In this document: positions 46,027 to 55,353 of the stretch, piece after piece
Layout: each line of letters begins with the position of its first letter
Numbering within the stretch: position 1 is the first letter of the stretch
Source: Colwellia sp. BRX10-3
Lineage (GTDB): Bacteria; Pseudomonadota; Gammaproteobacteria; Enterobacterales; Alteromonadaceae
DNA: 55,353 nucleotides
Assembly: GCF_014077505.1 (NCBI RefSeq)
Contig: NZ_JACGWA010000014.1
Coordinates: 1 to 55,353 of the forward strand
Direction of reading: 5' to 3'
Made by a program: the position numbers and the translations under genes
The notes under the pieces: generated by a model
Seen by the model: only the letters and a program-made list of their open reading frames with translations
Told to the model about the DNA's origin: nothing
Databases searched by the model: none

Positions 46027-47127
46027 TTAGTTATTAATAAACTTGCCTGATAACGCTAAACCATTGCGGTTATGCAAAATACTATGACATTGAGCTAAAA
46101 TAGACAAAGCTATTGACTCAGGTAGTTCGCCACCAATATCTAGCCCTACAGGGCCATTAACATGACGTGTTAGCCACGTTATGTCAGTAATTTCAGCAAG
46201 GCTTTCAACATTATGTCGTCGTTCCATTGGTCCTAATAAACCAATATATTTTTCGACCTTATGCTGATGTAATAAACGCAACCAGGCAGCGTCTAAATTT
46301 AAATTGTGAGTCATCAATACTGCGGCATCAAGTTGTTGAAATTGCGCTAATTGAGAAAAATCATCGGGATGAACTCTATAAATGTCGGTAGCATGTTTAA
46401 AGCTGCTGCTGCGCGCATAACTCGAACGATGATCAACAACCGTTACACGCCAGCCCATTTGTGCCGCCATTGTTACTAGCGGAATAGCATCAGAGCCGCC
46501 ACCAAAAACCCATAAGTTAGTCGGTGCAGATACTTTAGTAAACGAGAGTTCAGATTGGCCTATAACTAAATTACTGTGGGCTTTATCTTGCTTGACCATC
46601 TCTATAAGGGCATCATTTTCAATGCTTTCTTGTGCCTGATTTGTAGATATTAATAATTGACCGGTATTATCAAATAAATCTATCGTATTTAACGATTGTT
46701 GCGCGGGCTCTGCCGTTAAAAATGTTTGTTGTAAATAGCTTGTTTTACCCGCTTGCATGCGCTTAAAAAGCATCGCTAACAAACCTTGATGTGCAGCAGT
46801 GACATATTGCAACAATACGCCTATTTTACCTTTACAGCCTACCCCTAGCTCGGCGGCATAACCATCTTCTTCAAGCATATCGTATTCAACATAATGGGCT
46901 TGTTCGTTATCGAAGACTTTTTTAGCATGTAAAACAATATTAGCTTCTAAACAGCCACCACTAACTAAACCATGTGATTGCCCTAAGTTATTAACCAACA
47001 TAATAGCGCCGGGCGAACGATAGCTTGAACCTGCTTTGTTCACTATGGTGGCAAGTACCCAGTTAAGTTTATCACTATGATTAAGGTAATATTCAAGCAG
47101 GGAATAATGGGAATGGTTGTTAAGCAA
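46027..47127 (-). CDS. XdhC/CoxI family accessory protein
   Basis: A 366-residue protein with the N-terminal XdhC_CoxI domain (WVLATIVNKAGSSYRSPGAIMLV, GLVSGGCLEANIV, GVGCKGKIGVLLQ) and a C-terminal Rossmann domain (NLWVFGGGSDAIPLVTMAAQMGWRVTVVDHR, then IGLLGPMERR). These proteins bind and sulfurate molybdenum cofactor for xanthine dehydrogenase-type enzymes. No molybdo-enzyme genes are adjacent, so its client is elsewhere. The TTG start has AAGGA 6 bases before it. It lies 143 bases after the HD-GYP gene on the same strand. Confidence 0.88.
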   Translation of the reverse strand: MLNNHSHYSLLEYYLNHSDKLNWVLATIVNKAGSSYRSPGAIMLVNNLGQSHGLVSGGCLEANIVLHAKKVFDNEQAHYVEYDMLEEDGYAAELGVGCKGKIGVLLQYVTAAHQGLLAMLFKRMQAGKTSYLQQTFLTAEPAQQSLNTIDLFDNTGQLLISTNQAQESIENDALIEMVKQDKAHSNLVIGQSELSFTKVSAPTNLWVFGGGSDAIPLVTMAAQMGWRVTVVDHRSSYARSSSFKHATDIYRVHPDDFSQLAQFQQLDAAVLMTHNLNLDAAWLRLLHQHKVEKYIGLLGPMERRHNVESLAEITDITWLTRHVNGPVGLDIGGELPESIALSILAQCHSILHNRNGLALSGKFINN

Positions 47128-47270
47128 TGACAGTCCTTATAAATTTGGATGAATAGTTTATCAAAACAGAGAAAAGTTACTGAGTGATTAACACTCGAGA
47201 ATTGATGATAACTAGCCAATATTTATATTTTTATTTTCTTATATCGACTAGACAATGAGTAAATAAATAT

Positions 47271-48878
47271 TTAACTCAGCAACGCTTCAATATCAACGTC
47301 ATCAAGCTGTTTAGGGTCAGCAAAAGTTATGATGTATTGCTCATAAACTTTAGTGCGAACAAATATAGCAAATAGATCGCCATCAAGATGATTGTTTTTC
47401 ACCATGTTGCTCATTATTTTTAAACATTCACTAACCGGTTTTGCACTTTTGTAGGGTCTATCGGCTGCAGAAAGAGCTTCGAAAATATCAGCCAATGCCA
47501 TTAACCTTGCAGGCACAGACATTTGCTCTTTCGTTAAACCGCGAGGATAGCCTTTGCCATCCATAGTTTCATGATGACCTAAAGCATATTCTGCGACATT
47601 AGCAAGGTGTTTTGGAAAAGGTAATGCTTCAAGTATATCTAGCGTGACATCCATGTGTTTTTGAATGATTTTTCTTTCTTCATTGTTCAAAGTTCCGCGT
47701 TTAATGCTTAAATTAATTATTTCATCGTCAGATAACAGAGGTTGTTGTACTTTATCAATGGTTATTTCGTATCTAGCAGAAATCGCATGTATGTTTTGCT
47801 CTTGTTCATCGGTTAAAAACTCACCGCCAACATTCACTTTTTGTAGAAATGCGGTATCTAATTTCAGCTGTTTTTGAGCTAAGTCTCTTTCTCGCTCTAA
47901 TTGCTCAACTCGAATTTCTTTACCCGCTTTTAATGCGGTGATCATTTTTTCTTGGAATTTAAGATTGATATCACGACCGGCAATTTCTAGTTTCGCGGTA
48001 ACATAGTGAATGCGGTCAAATATGGTTTCTAATTTTTTTGATTTTTCCATCACATGATCTGGCGTTGCAATTTTGCCACAGTCATGTAGCCAGCCAGCAA
48101 TACTGAGTTGATGTCTTTCTTGTTCTGAGAGTTTAAAAGGCGCTAAAGGCCCTTCATTATATTCACTAACAGCGTCAGCAATCATCAAGGTTAGCTCAGG
48201 TACGCGTTTACAATGTCCGCCGGTATGAGACGACTTAGCATCAATCGCTGCGGCTATGGTTTTAGCGAATGACTCAAACAACTGCTGCATGTTTGATATA
48301 AGCGCTTTATTGGTTAAGGCTATGGCGCCTAAAGAGGCAAAAGATAATATTTGTTGTTGAACTTCAGTTGAAAAGCTAATAATTTCTGAATCGTCCATGG
48401 CATTAATCAATTGGATAACACCAATAATATCGCCGGTATGATCTTGCAGGGGAAAGGTCAGCATTGATTTAGTGCGATAGCCAGTAGTACTGTCCATTTT
48501 TCTCGCGGCGCTAAAGTCGAATGGCAACGCATCGTATACATCTTCGATATTGATCACTTCACCAGTATTCGCAGCGTGTGCGACTATGGCTGAACGGTTT
48601 GGTTGGTTGTCAATAAATAACGGAATCCCAGGGAAGTTAATAGCTGAAGATGAACTACCACCAAGGTGTAGCTTCATGCTTTTGTTGTATATAGTTTGAA
48701 ATTCTAACTCTTGTAAACCATTAACCAAATAAATAGAACCCGCATCTGCGTTTGAAACTTCAACAGCGGCTAATAGTATTTTTTCCATTAGCAGATCAGT
48801 ATTTTCTTCTTTACTTATTTGAATACTAATATTTAGTAAATGCTCGAAAGCAGCTTGTTGTGATGATTTATTTGTCAT
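47271..48878 (-). CDS. GAF/HD-GYP cyclic dinucleotide phosphodiesterase
   Basis: A 535-residue protein with a GAF domain (about 10-195; NADAGSIYLV, KSMLTFPLQDHTGDIIGVIQLINAM) and an HD-GYP domain. Catalytic pieces: HTGGHCKRV (218-225), HDCGK (265-269), HHE (435-437) and DGKGYP (440-445). Between HDCGK and the ERKIIQKH helix there is an insertion of about 110 residues (roughly 280-393), partly helical and charged. HD-GYP enzymes hydrolyse c-di-GMP or related dinucleotides. It begins 6 bases after the cyclase gene and is the last member of that run. Confidence 0.93.
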   Translation of the reverse strand: MTNKSSQQAAFEHLLNISIQISKEENTDLLMEKILLAAVEVSNADAGSIYLVNGLQELEFQTIYNKSMKLHLGGSSSSAINFPGIPLFIDNQPNRSAIVAHAANTGEVINIEDVYDALPFDFSAARKMDSTTGYRTKSMLTFPLQDHTGDIIGVIQLINAMDDSEIISFSTEVQQQILSFASLGAIALTNKALISNMQQLFESFAKTIAAAIDAKSSHTGGHCKRVPELTLMIADAVSEYNEGPLAPFKLSEQERHQLSIAGWLHDCGKIATPDHVMEKSKKLETIFDRIHYVTAKLEIAGRDINLKFQEKMITALKAGKEIRVEQLERERDLAQKQLKLDTAFLQKVNVGGEFLTDEQEQNIHAISARYEITIDKVQQPLLSDDEIINLSIKRGTLNNEERKIIQKHMDVTLDILEALPFPKHLANVAEYALGHHETMDGKGYPRGLTKEQMSVPARLMALADIFEALSAADRPYKSAKPVSECLKIMSNMVKNNHLDGDLFAIFVRTKVYEQYIITFADPKQLDDVDIEALLS

Positions 48879-48884
48879 AATGAA

Positions 48885-51101
48885 TTACTTACTTTCATGG
48901 GTATATACCCCATCCCAGTCCTTTGCATCGTCGTTTTCGACAAGGTTTGCTATTCGTTCTAGTAATATACTATAAAATGTTATTGGTAAATTAGCACTTT
49001 GTTTTAATAACAATAACTGTTCATGTGCTGCTTGCCAATCCCCAGCAAGGTAAGCTTCAATAGCCTTTTCATGTAATAAGACATCAGCTTTGACATCATC
49101 ACTTAATTCAGTTGCAAATCCGAGTGGTTGATATATTTCAACCACGTTTAATTTACCTTTAACCTTTATTCTATCAATTTTAATGCAGATAACACCATGT
49201 TTAACGATTTCATGATAAGTTTTACTAGAAATTAAAATATCGACACCATAGTATTTTGTTAACGATTCAATTCTTGAACCTAAATTAACCGCATCGCCAA
49301 GTACAGTGTAGGCCTTCCTGTAAGTCGACCCCATATCACCAACCACCATTTCACCAGTACTAATACCAATACCAAGTTTAATTTTTGGCCAGTCTTTCTC
49401 GACAAAGCGTTTACTAAGTTGGTGTGTTAGGCTAATTAAATTTAAGGCACTTATTACAGCATTTACCGCATGATTTTCATCTTCTAACGGTGCATTCCAA
49501 ATAGCCATGACCATGTCACCAACATATTTATCAATCGTGCCTTTATTATCAAAAATAATACTGGTTGCTTCGGTTAAATATTCTTTCAAAAACTCACTTA
49601 ACTCTTCTGGGGTAAATTGCTCTGATAAAGTAGTGAAATCTCGAATATCAGCAAATAATACTGACATTTCTCTGCGTTCGGTTTTTAGCTCCACGCCTTT
49701 GGCTGAATGGATTAGTTTTTCGATGTATGCCGGTGGCACGTATTGATCAAACATACTTTTTATTTTTTTACGATTAACGTTTGCCGACATAAAACCGACC
49801 GAGCCGTAATAAGCCGTTAATAGCGCAATAAGTAAGAGTATTTGAAATAAAGGTAAACTTATTTTCAGCACCCACCAGCAATACCAATTAATACTAACAT
49901 GCAGCAAAAAGCTTACAAGACTAATCAGCAAAATTCTACCTGGCCCTTGGTTCACCATTAAAATTGCCAGTAAAAACCCGGTTAACAATAACAAACTGAA
50001 CACAATAGCTAAGGTTACATCTAATTCTACAGGTAATATTTCAGGGTGAATAAGGCCTTCAAAAACATTAGCATGCACTTCCACACCCGGATATTGCACA
50101 CCTACAGAGGTGGTTCTCAAATCAGCCAAACCAACCGCTGATGTGCCAATAAATGCCACTGCACCATTTAATAGTGCAGGGTCTGCACGCTCATTTAACA
50201 CATCGGTGGCTGAAATATATGGAAAACTGCGTTCTCTGCCTTTATATGGAATAAATATTTGGCCTTTTTCATTCGTTGGAATGAAATGGCTACCAAAACT
50301 CAAACCTTGTAACCAGCTTCTGTTTCCAGAGACTTTACTTTGCGCTTGAATACTGTCCGCCAAGGTATAAACCCTTGCCGCTTCCAAGGCTAATGACGGA
50401 TATAATTGGCCCTGATAATTCAGCACCAAAGACGCTTTTCTGATAAAGCCATCGCTTTCTGGTACTGAATTAATAAAGCCTGCCCCAGTTGCCGCCGATT
50501 GCAAAGTAGCAATATTGCCAAGAACATGCTGAAAGGTACCTATTTCTGATAACTGTTCGGTGCTGTTTTTCCAATCAATAACACTTTTGGGTAGTTGTCC
50601 TGCTGTTTGGGCGCTGTCATCAAATAAAAAGCCTAATACCACTTCAGAATTACTTAAGGTATCAGCAAATTCTTTATCAAAATCAACCGAATCAGCCAAG
50701 CGTTGTATTTGCTTACGTGATTGAACAGGCAGATGTTTATTTTTAGCTAATACCACTTCAACAGGGTTTCTTTCTGGCTCGGCGAAAAATATATCGAAAG
50801 CAACGACAACAACACCTGCATCCATTAACTTAGTCACCAACTCGCTAACTTTACTTCGACTCCACGGGTGGCGTCCTTGTTCGCGCATACTTTTTTCATC
50901 GATATCGATAATAATGACTTGTTCGTCAAATTGGCGTTTTTTACCAGAGAGGGTCGCTAATAAACGGGTATCATATAAAATACCTTCCACACGTTGTAGC
51001 AGCTTTTGCACATTGTCTACGCGGATATAATTTAGCCCAATCACGAATATCGTAATAGCTAAACCAACGAGAAAACTTTTAGAGGTTAACTTAGTTAGCA
51101 T
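48885..51101 (-). CDS. CHASE2 class III adenylate cyclase
   Basis: A 738-residue membrane protein: one N-terminal helix (9-25), an extracytoplasmic CHASE2 sensor (about 35-350; VIIIDIDEKSMREQGRHPWSR), three further helices (360-440) and a class III cyclase domain (475-625). The metal aspartates are D485 and D529. The adenine-selecting pair is K525 and D603, and N606 and R610 are the transition-state residues, so it should make cAMP. A short helical tail follows. It overlaps the MBL gene by 11 bases and lies 6 bases before the HD-GYP gene. The signal sensed is unknown. Confidence 0.93.
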   Translation of the reverse strand: MLTKLTSKSFLVGLAITIFVIGLNYIRVDNVQKLLQRVEGILYDTRLLATLSGKKRQFDEQVIIIDIDEKSMREQGRHPWSRSKVSELVTKLMDAGVVVVAFDIFFAEPERNPVEVVLAKNKHLPVQSRKQIQRLADSVDFDKEFADTLSNSEVVLGFLFDDSAQTAGQLPKSVIDWKNSTEQLSEIGTFQHVLGNIATLQSAATGAGFINSVPESDGFIRKASLVLNYQGQLYPSLALEAARVYTLADSIQAQSKVSGNRSWLQGLSFGSHFIPTNEKGQIFIPYKGRERSFPYISATDVLNERADPALLNGAVAFIGTSAVGLADLRTTSVGVQYPGVEVHANVFEGLIHPEILPVELDVTLAIVFSLLLLTGFLLAILMVNQGPGRILLISLVSFLLHVSINWYCWWVLKISLPLFQILLLIALLTAYYGSVGFMSANVNRKKIKSMFDQYVPPAYIEKLIHSAKGVELKTERREMSVLFADIRDFTTLSEQFTPEELSEFLKEYLTEATSIIFDNKGTIDKYVGDMVMAIWNAPLEDENHAVNAVISALNLISLTHQLSKRFVEKDWPKIKLGIGISTGEMVVGDMGSTYRKAYTVLGDAVNLGSRIESLTKYYGVDILISSKTYHEIVKHGVICIKIDRIKVKGKLNVVEIYQPLGFATELSDDVKADVLLHEKAIEAYLAGDWQAAHEQLLLLKQSANLPITFYSILLERIANLVENDDAKDWDGVYTHESK

Positions 51102-51945
51102 TTATTTCATGGGTCGCCAGTTCTATAACTGTACCTTCACGAGCGCAAAAGACATTAAGTTTATTTTTGTATTTTAGTTGTAACTTTTGCTCTTGGTGCA
51201 AGAGCTCATCGTCAGTTCTAGAGGGGTCGTGGCTAACGATATATAAGCTTTTTACTTTTGCTTCAAAAGCTAATTTTGCTACTTCTGAAAATTTACTATG
51301 CCCCCAACCTAATTTCAGTGGCAAATCTTCTTCCAGATACTGAGCATCATGAATAAGTATGTCTGCATCAGCAATAAAGTCGAGCCACTGCTGCCAAGTC
51401 GTGTTCATTTTATTGGGAGAACTTAATTCATTATCGGTAACAAAAGCTATTTTTTTACCTTCTGCTGTTAAACAATAAGCACTACCACCATCAGGATGAT
51501 TTAAACGTTGGGTGTGGACGCTGAAACCTGCAATTTCAAAGCTATGCTTTAATGCTTCATCTTTTAAAATACTAATATCAGCGGGCAGTTGTTGATATTT
51601 AACTGGATGAGTGGAGCCTGACATTTGCTTTAAAATAGCGTCTTTATCATTATGTTCGATCGCACCTGGCACGATGGTTATTTTTCGTTCAGCTTGATAA
51701 ATAGGTTTAAAAAATGGAAATCCTTGGATATGGTCCCAATGATTATGCGTTAATAATATATTGATATCACTTGTGTTTTTTACTAAGCGATCGCCCAACG
51801 CAATAATACCGGTGCCTGAATCTAAAATGACATCATCGCCATTTTCTAAACAGATATAAACACATGAGGTATTACCTCCAAATAACACGGTATTTCTACC
51901 CGGTGTCGGGCTAGAGCCTCGGACACCGAAAAATTCAACTTTCAT
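51091..51945 (-). CDS. MBL-fold metallohydrolase
   Basis: A 284-residue cytoplasmic protein. It opens with FFGVRGSSPTPGRNT and carries the metal-binding HNHWDH (H67-H72), further ligands in NHPDGG, FVTDNE and a closing VSHDPSR. The RGSSPTPG start is typical of the PhnP/YycJ-like branch of MBL enzymes that cut phosphodiesters, including cyclic phosphates. With a cyclase as the next, overlapping gene, hydrolysis of the cyclase product is an attractive inference. Nothing in the sequence proves this. Confidence 0.85.
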   Translation of the reverse strand: MKVEFFGVRGSSPTPGRNTVLFGGNTSCVYICLENGDDVILDSGTGIIALGDRLVKNTSDINILLTHNHWDHIQGFPFFKPIYQAERKITIVPGAIEHNDKDAILKQMSGSTHPVKYQQLPADISILKDEALKHSFEIAGFSVHTQRLNHPDGGSAYCLTAEGKKIAFVTDNELSSPNKMNTTWQQWLDFIADADILIHDAQYLEEDLPLKLGWGHSKFSEVAKLAFEAKVKSLYIVSHDPSRTDDELLHQEQKLQLKYKNKLNVFCAREGTVIELATHEINAN

Positions 51946-51969
51946 ATAGTCACTTATTATTATATAAAA

Positions 51970-54900
51970 TTAATTTAATTGATAATGACTTAAGTCAATA
52001 TTATTACCAAACGTACCATCGATATAACATTGTCCGGCAACAATAAACGAACTGTTATTCAGTAATATCAGCGACTCTAACTGTGCGGTATTACTACAGG
52101 TATTGACTCTTGAATAGCCATTAAAATCAAATGAGTTATCAATAGTACCTGTTGATGTTATACGACCAATCATGTGTCTACTACTCCCCAAAGCATCACT
52201 AAAACCGACGACAACAATATTGTCATTAGTATCGATTGCTGCACTGGTCATTCCTGAATCCGCAGTTATCGGCGCCATACTAAAACTCGCTTTACCGTTG
52301 CTTGAGAAGCTATTATCTAAAGCACCTGTGCTAGATATTTTAACAACGGCAACTCTATCGTCAGATAAAGTTACTAGATCATTACCGACCAAGTACAAGT
52401 TATTACTGCTGTCAAAACCGATAAACTCAACGTTATTGTCACCACCTGCTACATCGACAACTAGTTCACCTACATTGCTATTAAATGTACTATCCACTGC
52501 GCCATCAGTAGCAATATACTTAATCAACAGCATATCTTGACCACCACTGATGCGATTACCACCAGCATAAATGTTATTACTGGCATCTATCTCTACAGCA
52601 AAGTAATCATCGGTATTAGCACCTACAACATAACCTTGAGTGTTAAAAATCGTATCGAGAACACCGGCAGAGGTTAAACGTAATACAAAAGCACTCTTAC
52701 TCCCAATGTCATAATTTCCCACTGCCACAAGATTACCTGCACTGTCTTCTTTCGCTTGATTAAAGTGAATATTAGTCGCGCCAAGTGCTGAAGTGGTATA
52801 AATACCGTCTGTGGCAAAAGCGCTGTCTAGTACACCATTTTGATCAATACGAGCTATAAAGCCATTATCTGCTGCTTCAGTGACATTGCCATAAACAATA
52901 TATTTACCATCGGCTAGTTCAAATAGTCCTTTAACCTCGGCACTGGTGCCAATTTTTAATTGCTTATGACCATCAGTATCAAAACTTGTATCTAACAACC
53001 CTGCGCTAGTAAACCTAGTTAATATAATAGATTTATTGCTGACATTATCCGCCGTTGAAGCGACTAAAAATTTACCCTGTTGAGCAAGATCTTGAATCTG
53101 GATCACTTGTGCAACAATATCATCCGACGCAGTGCTTGAATGGGTAAAAGTCTGTTGACCGTTTACAAATTGAATATCATTGGATACACCGATATTATCA
53201 ACCGAGCTAATCGTCATGATTTTATCAGTGCCTGATTCAGCATAACCAGGTATCCACATCGTTTGAACACTGTCTAAGCTCATCCCCAGTGCATAAGCAT
53301 TACCGCTGGCATAGTTGAATGTTTTGTAGCCATTGATACCATAATTGGTGGAGTCGACAGTACCGTCAGCGGCGAAAACACGGGTAGTAAAGGGTTTGGA
53401 CTTACCATCAAATAAGTTACCGGTTAAATACAAGTTACCGCTGCTATAATCATATTCGTAGCCAGTAAATTCACTACTGCCAGTACTCGCGACGCCATCA
53501 ACATCAAATATAGCGATTCCACTTGAGCCAAAGGCCGCCACTGGCGCAGCGTAACTATCCACTTCAAAAATAAAAGCGTCTTGTTCGCCACTAGCTAATA
53601 CCGTTGAACCTGCGATATGCGCGGTGTGCTCACCCGCCCCAGTATTTTCACCATCAATACCGCCCACTTTATCATCAGCACCGATTCCCCCTATATCATA
53701 GGTCACTGGCGTACTGCTATTAAATTTCACATAATTGCCATCGGCATTTTTCGGGTTAAATATCCATGCGAAAATATCGTAATCGCCATCAGCCGTTAAG
53801 ACATTACCGGCAATCATAGCCTCATTATTATGCGGGTTGTATACGGCGATACCTTCATCATCTAAACCTAAACCGGTAATATCGAGCATAATATGAGGCG
53901 AATAAACAACCTCCACATTGTTAACAAAAGTGGTGGATGCTTGAAAATTGCCACCTTTATCTACTCTAATCACCAATAGGTCATCATCAGTAACGCCTTG
54001 CACTTTACCTACGGCAAAAATGGTTGCAATTTCAGTGGCTGCATTTCCCTGTACGGCAGGTACTACAATATCAACCGCATCATTTATGGTGAGAATTTTT
54101 TGCTCGGTAGTACAACGCAAACCATTATCAGCAAAAGCAGTAACTACATTACCTGTACTATCAACTTTCAAAAAGCAAATTTCAGTATAAGTACCGTCAT
54201 CACGGTCAATAACAAGGTATAAATTCCCTTCAATTTCGACGATAGCTTTACCATATTCTTCAGCACCCAAATCAAAAGTTTGTTTACCATTGGTGCCAAA
54301 AGTTGCATCTAAGGTACTATCGTCGTTATAGGCCACGACATAAACATCTTTATCGACATTATCGATACTGCCAATAAAATAAACTTTACTACCAACAGTT
54401 ACTGACTTGTTTAGCTGAGGCTGGGTTTTAATGCTAGTTAGCTCCAATGACCCCAATGCCGCACGACCAAAGCCTGCAGTTTCACCTAAAACTGCATCTC
54501 CAGGAATGTCAGTAACATCAATGGTAATAACAACATCTTTGGACTCTGCAATTGGGGCTCCATCATCATCAATAGTCACAGTGACCGTATGTTGGATATT
54601 GGTTTCGTAATCTAGTGGATAACTGCCTTTGACGGTTATTTCACCGCTCGCAGCGTCGATTTGAAATAGTCCGGTATCACCAGCGGTTAATGAAAAAGCC
54701 AGCGTGTCGCCTTCAATATCACTGACAACGACAGTACCTACGACATCACCATCATTACCATTTTCAAAAACACTGAAAGTTTGTGGAGAAGCTTGAGGTG
54801 CGTCATTTACCGCTTGAATCGTTAAATTAACGGTCGCTGTATCTGTGCCGCCATTACCATCGTCTACTTGATAAACGAAGCTGTCTGCACCGTTAAAATT

Positions 54901-55353
54901 AGCATCAGGAACATAGCTGAACGAGCCATCAGAGCCCAAGGTTAAAGTACCGTTAATGGCATCAGTATCTAGTGTAATTGTTAAGGTGTCGTTTTCTTCA
55001 TCAGTGTCATTGCCCAACAAATTATCGCCATCACTGACCAGTTTAGCTAAGGTTACATCTTCATCAAAAGTATAACTATCGACACCCGCTACAGGGGCAT
55101 CATTTACTGCATTAATGGTTAAATTAACCGTGCCATCGACTAACGTGCCACTGCCATCGTCAATTTTATAAGTAAAGGTGTCTGTACCATTTACGTTAGC
55201 TGTAGGCGTATAGATAAATGATGCGCCACTAAGGGTTAAAACCCCTTTAGTCGCCGTTGGTATTGCGCTGGTATCAAGCGTTAAGGTATCCCCATCAATA
55301 TCATTATCATTGGCTAACAAGCTGGCAAAAGTGATGGTTAGTGGCTCATCTTC
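51970..55353 (-). CDS. Giant cadherin-like/delta-60-repeat secreted protein (partial)
   Basis: The frame is open through the window edge, so at least 1127 residues are seen and the start lies outside. The visible N-terminal third has tandem-95/cadherin-like repeats (ANDNDIDGDTLTLD, NDTDEENDTLTI, GSFSYVPDANFNGADSFVYQVDDG) and one classical cadherin-type repeat. The rest is a run of delta-60-type beta-propeller-like repeats (LDTSFDTDGH, VDSTFNSN, LDNSFSSNGK) of about 50-60 residues. No C-terminal sorting signal is obvious. Such proteins are large surface adhesins or matrix proteins, generally exported by type I systems. It precedes the MBL gene by 24 bases and may be co-transcribed. Confidence 0.9.
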   Translation of the reverse strand, partial: EDEPLTITFASLLANDNDIDGDTLTLDTSAIPTATKGVLTLSGASFIYTPTANVNGTDTFTYKIDDGSGTLVDGTVNLTINAVNDAPVAGVDSYTFDEDVTLAKLVSDGDNLLGNDTDEENDTLTITLDTDAINGTLTLGSDGSFSYVPDANFNGADSFVYQVDDGNGGTDTATVNLTIQAVNDAPQASPQTFSVFENGNDGDVVGTVVVSDIEGDTLAFSLTAGDTGLFQIDAASGEITVKGSYPLDYETNIQHTVTVTIDDDGAPIAESKDVVITIDVTDIPGDAVLGETAGFGRAALGSLELTSIKTQPQLNKSVTVGSKVYFIGSIDNVDKDVYVVAYNDDSTLDATFGTNGKQTFDLGAEEYGKAIVEIEGNLYLVIDRDDGTYTEICFLKVDSTGNVVTAFADNGLRCTTEQKILTINDAVDIVVPAVQGNAATEIATIFAVGKVQGVTDDDLLVIRVDKGGNFQASTTFVNNVEVVYSPHIMLDITGLGLDDEGIAVYNPHNNEAMIAGNVLTADGDYDIFAWIFNPKNADGNYVKFNSSTPVTYDIGGIGADDKVGGIDGENTGAGEHTAHIAGSTVLASGEQDAFIFEVDSYAAPVAAFGSSGIAIFDVDGVASTGSSEFTGYEYDYSSGNLYLTGNLFDGKSKPFTTRVFAADGTVDSTNYGINGYKTFNYASGNAYALGMSLDSVQTMWIPGYAESGTDKIMTISSVDNIGVSNDIQFVNGQQTFTHSSTASDDIVAQVIQIQDLAQQGKFLVASTADNVSNKSIILTRFTSAGLLDTSFDTDGHKQLKIGTSAEVKGLFELADGKYIVYGNVTEAADNGFIARIDQNGVLDSAFATDGIYTTSALGATNIHFNQAKEDSAGNLVAVGNYDIGSKSAFVLRLTSAGVLDTIFNTQGYVVGANTDDYFAVEIDASNNIYAGGNRISGGQDMLLIKYIATDGAVDSTFNSNVGELVVDVAGGDNNVEFIGFDSSNNLYLVGNDLVTLSDDRVAVVKISSTGALDNSFSSNGKASFSMAPITADSGMTSAAIDTNDNIVVVGFSDALGSSRHMIGRITSTGTIDNSFDFNGYSRVNTCSNTAQLESLILLNNSSFIVAGQCYIDGTFGNNIDLSHYQLN

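Noticed and set aside
52172-52540. 122-residue plus-strand frame
   Set aside because: It is antisense to the repeat-rich giant protein and its composition mirrors that gene; no independent support.
1-55353. Mobile elements, prophage, CRISPR arrays, tRNA or rRNA genes
   Set aside because: Looked for but none seen: no transposase, integrase, direct-repeat/spacer series, cloverleaf or ribosomal RNA sequence.

Overview
The window is a chromosomal segment of an AT-rich marine gammaproteobacterium, most likely Alteromonadales of the Colwelliaceae type (Colwellia/Thalassotalea-like). This is inferred from the gene content (CrbS/CrbR, mfd-csiV, a divergent maoP-hdfR pair, Fur with E. coli-like zinc sites, a TonB-dependent receptor and class GN sortase remains) and from overall base composition. 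No species can be named from sequence alone. There are no tRNA or rRNA genes, no CRISPR array, no transposase and no prophage.

Layout. 0.2-6.4 kb: DUF4239 membrane protein, TauE/SafE exporter, a periplasmic solute-binding-like protein, a stand-alone HflX-type GTPase, a DUF4442 hotdog protein and fur. 6.5-12.8 kb, all on the minus strand: an ECF sigma factor and its RskA-like anti-sigma, then after a terminator a compact four-gene run encoding a DUF4331 secreted protein, a lipoprotein with a cadherin-like domain, a TPR protein and a HupE/UreJ-like membrane protein. 13.7-27.5 kb: a secreted PHB-depolymerase-type esterase, a TonB-dependent receptor, a CrbR-type regulator, a membrane diguanylate cyclase, a second solute-binding-like protein, the giant CrbS-type transporter/sensor kinase, an MFS transporter with an HSL-type esterase, and 3-hydroxybutyrate dehydrogenase. 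Together these look like a route for using hydroxyalkanoate esters and acetate. 27.6-45.3 kb: housekeeping and accessory genes (SIMPL protein, MscS channel, class C serine hydrolase, maoP/hdfR, GhrA-like reductase, RIO kinase, YeiH, YehS, mfd, csiV, DUF1244, rsuA). 45.5-55.4 kb, minus strand: a GNAT pseudogene, an XdhC-like protein, then a tight operon of a very large cadherin/delta-60-repeat protein (running off the window), an MBL-fold hydrolase, a CHASE2 class III adenylate cyclase and a GAF/HD-GYP phosphodiesterase.

Three broken genes were found by reading through stops: a frameshifted DUF4386-like gene, a 5'-truncated class GN sortase, and a GNAT acetyltransferase with one in-frame TGA. 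The most promising little-described systems are the cyclase/HD-GYP/MBL/giant-secreted-protein operon at the right end and the ECF-RskA-DUF4331-HupE locus.
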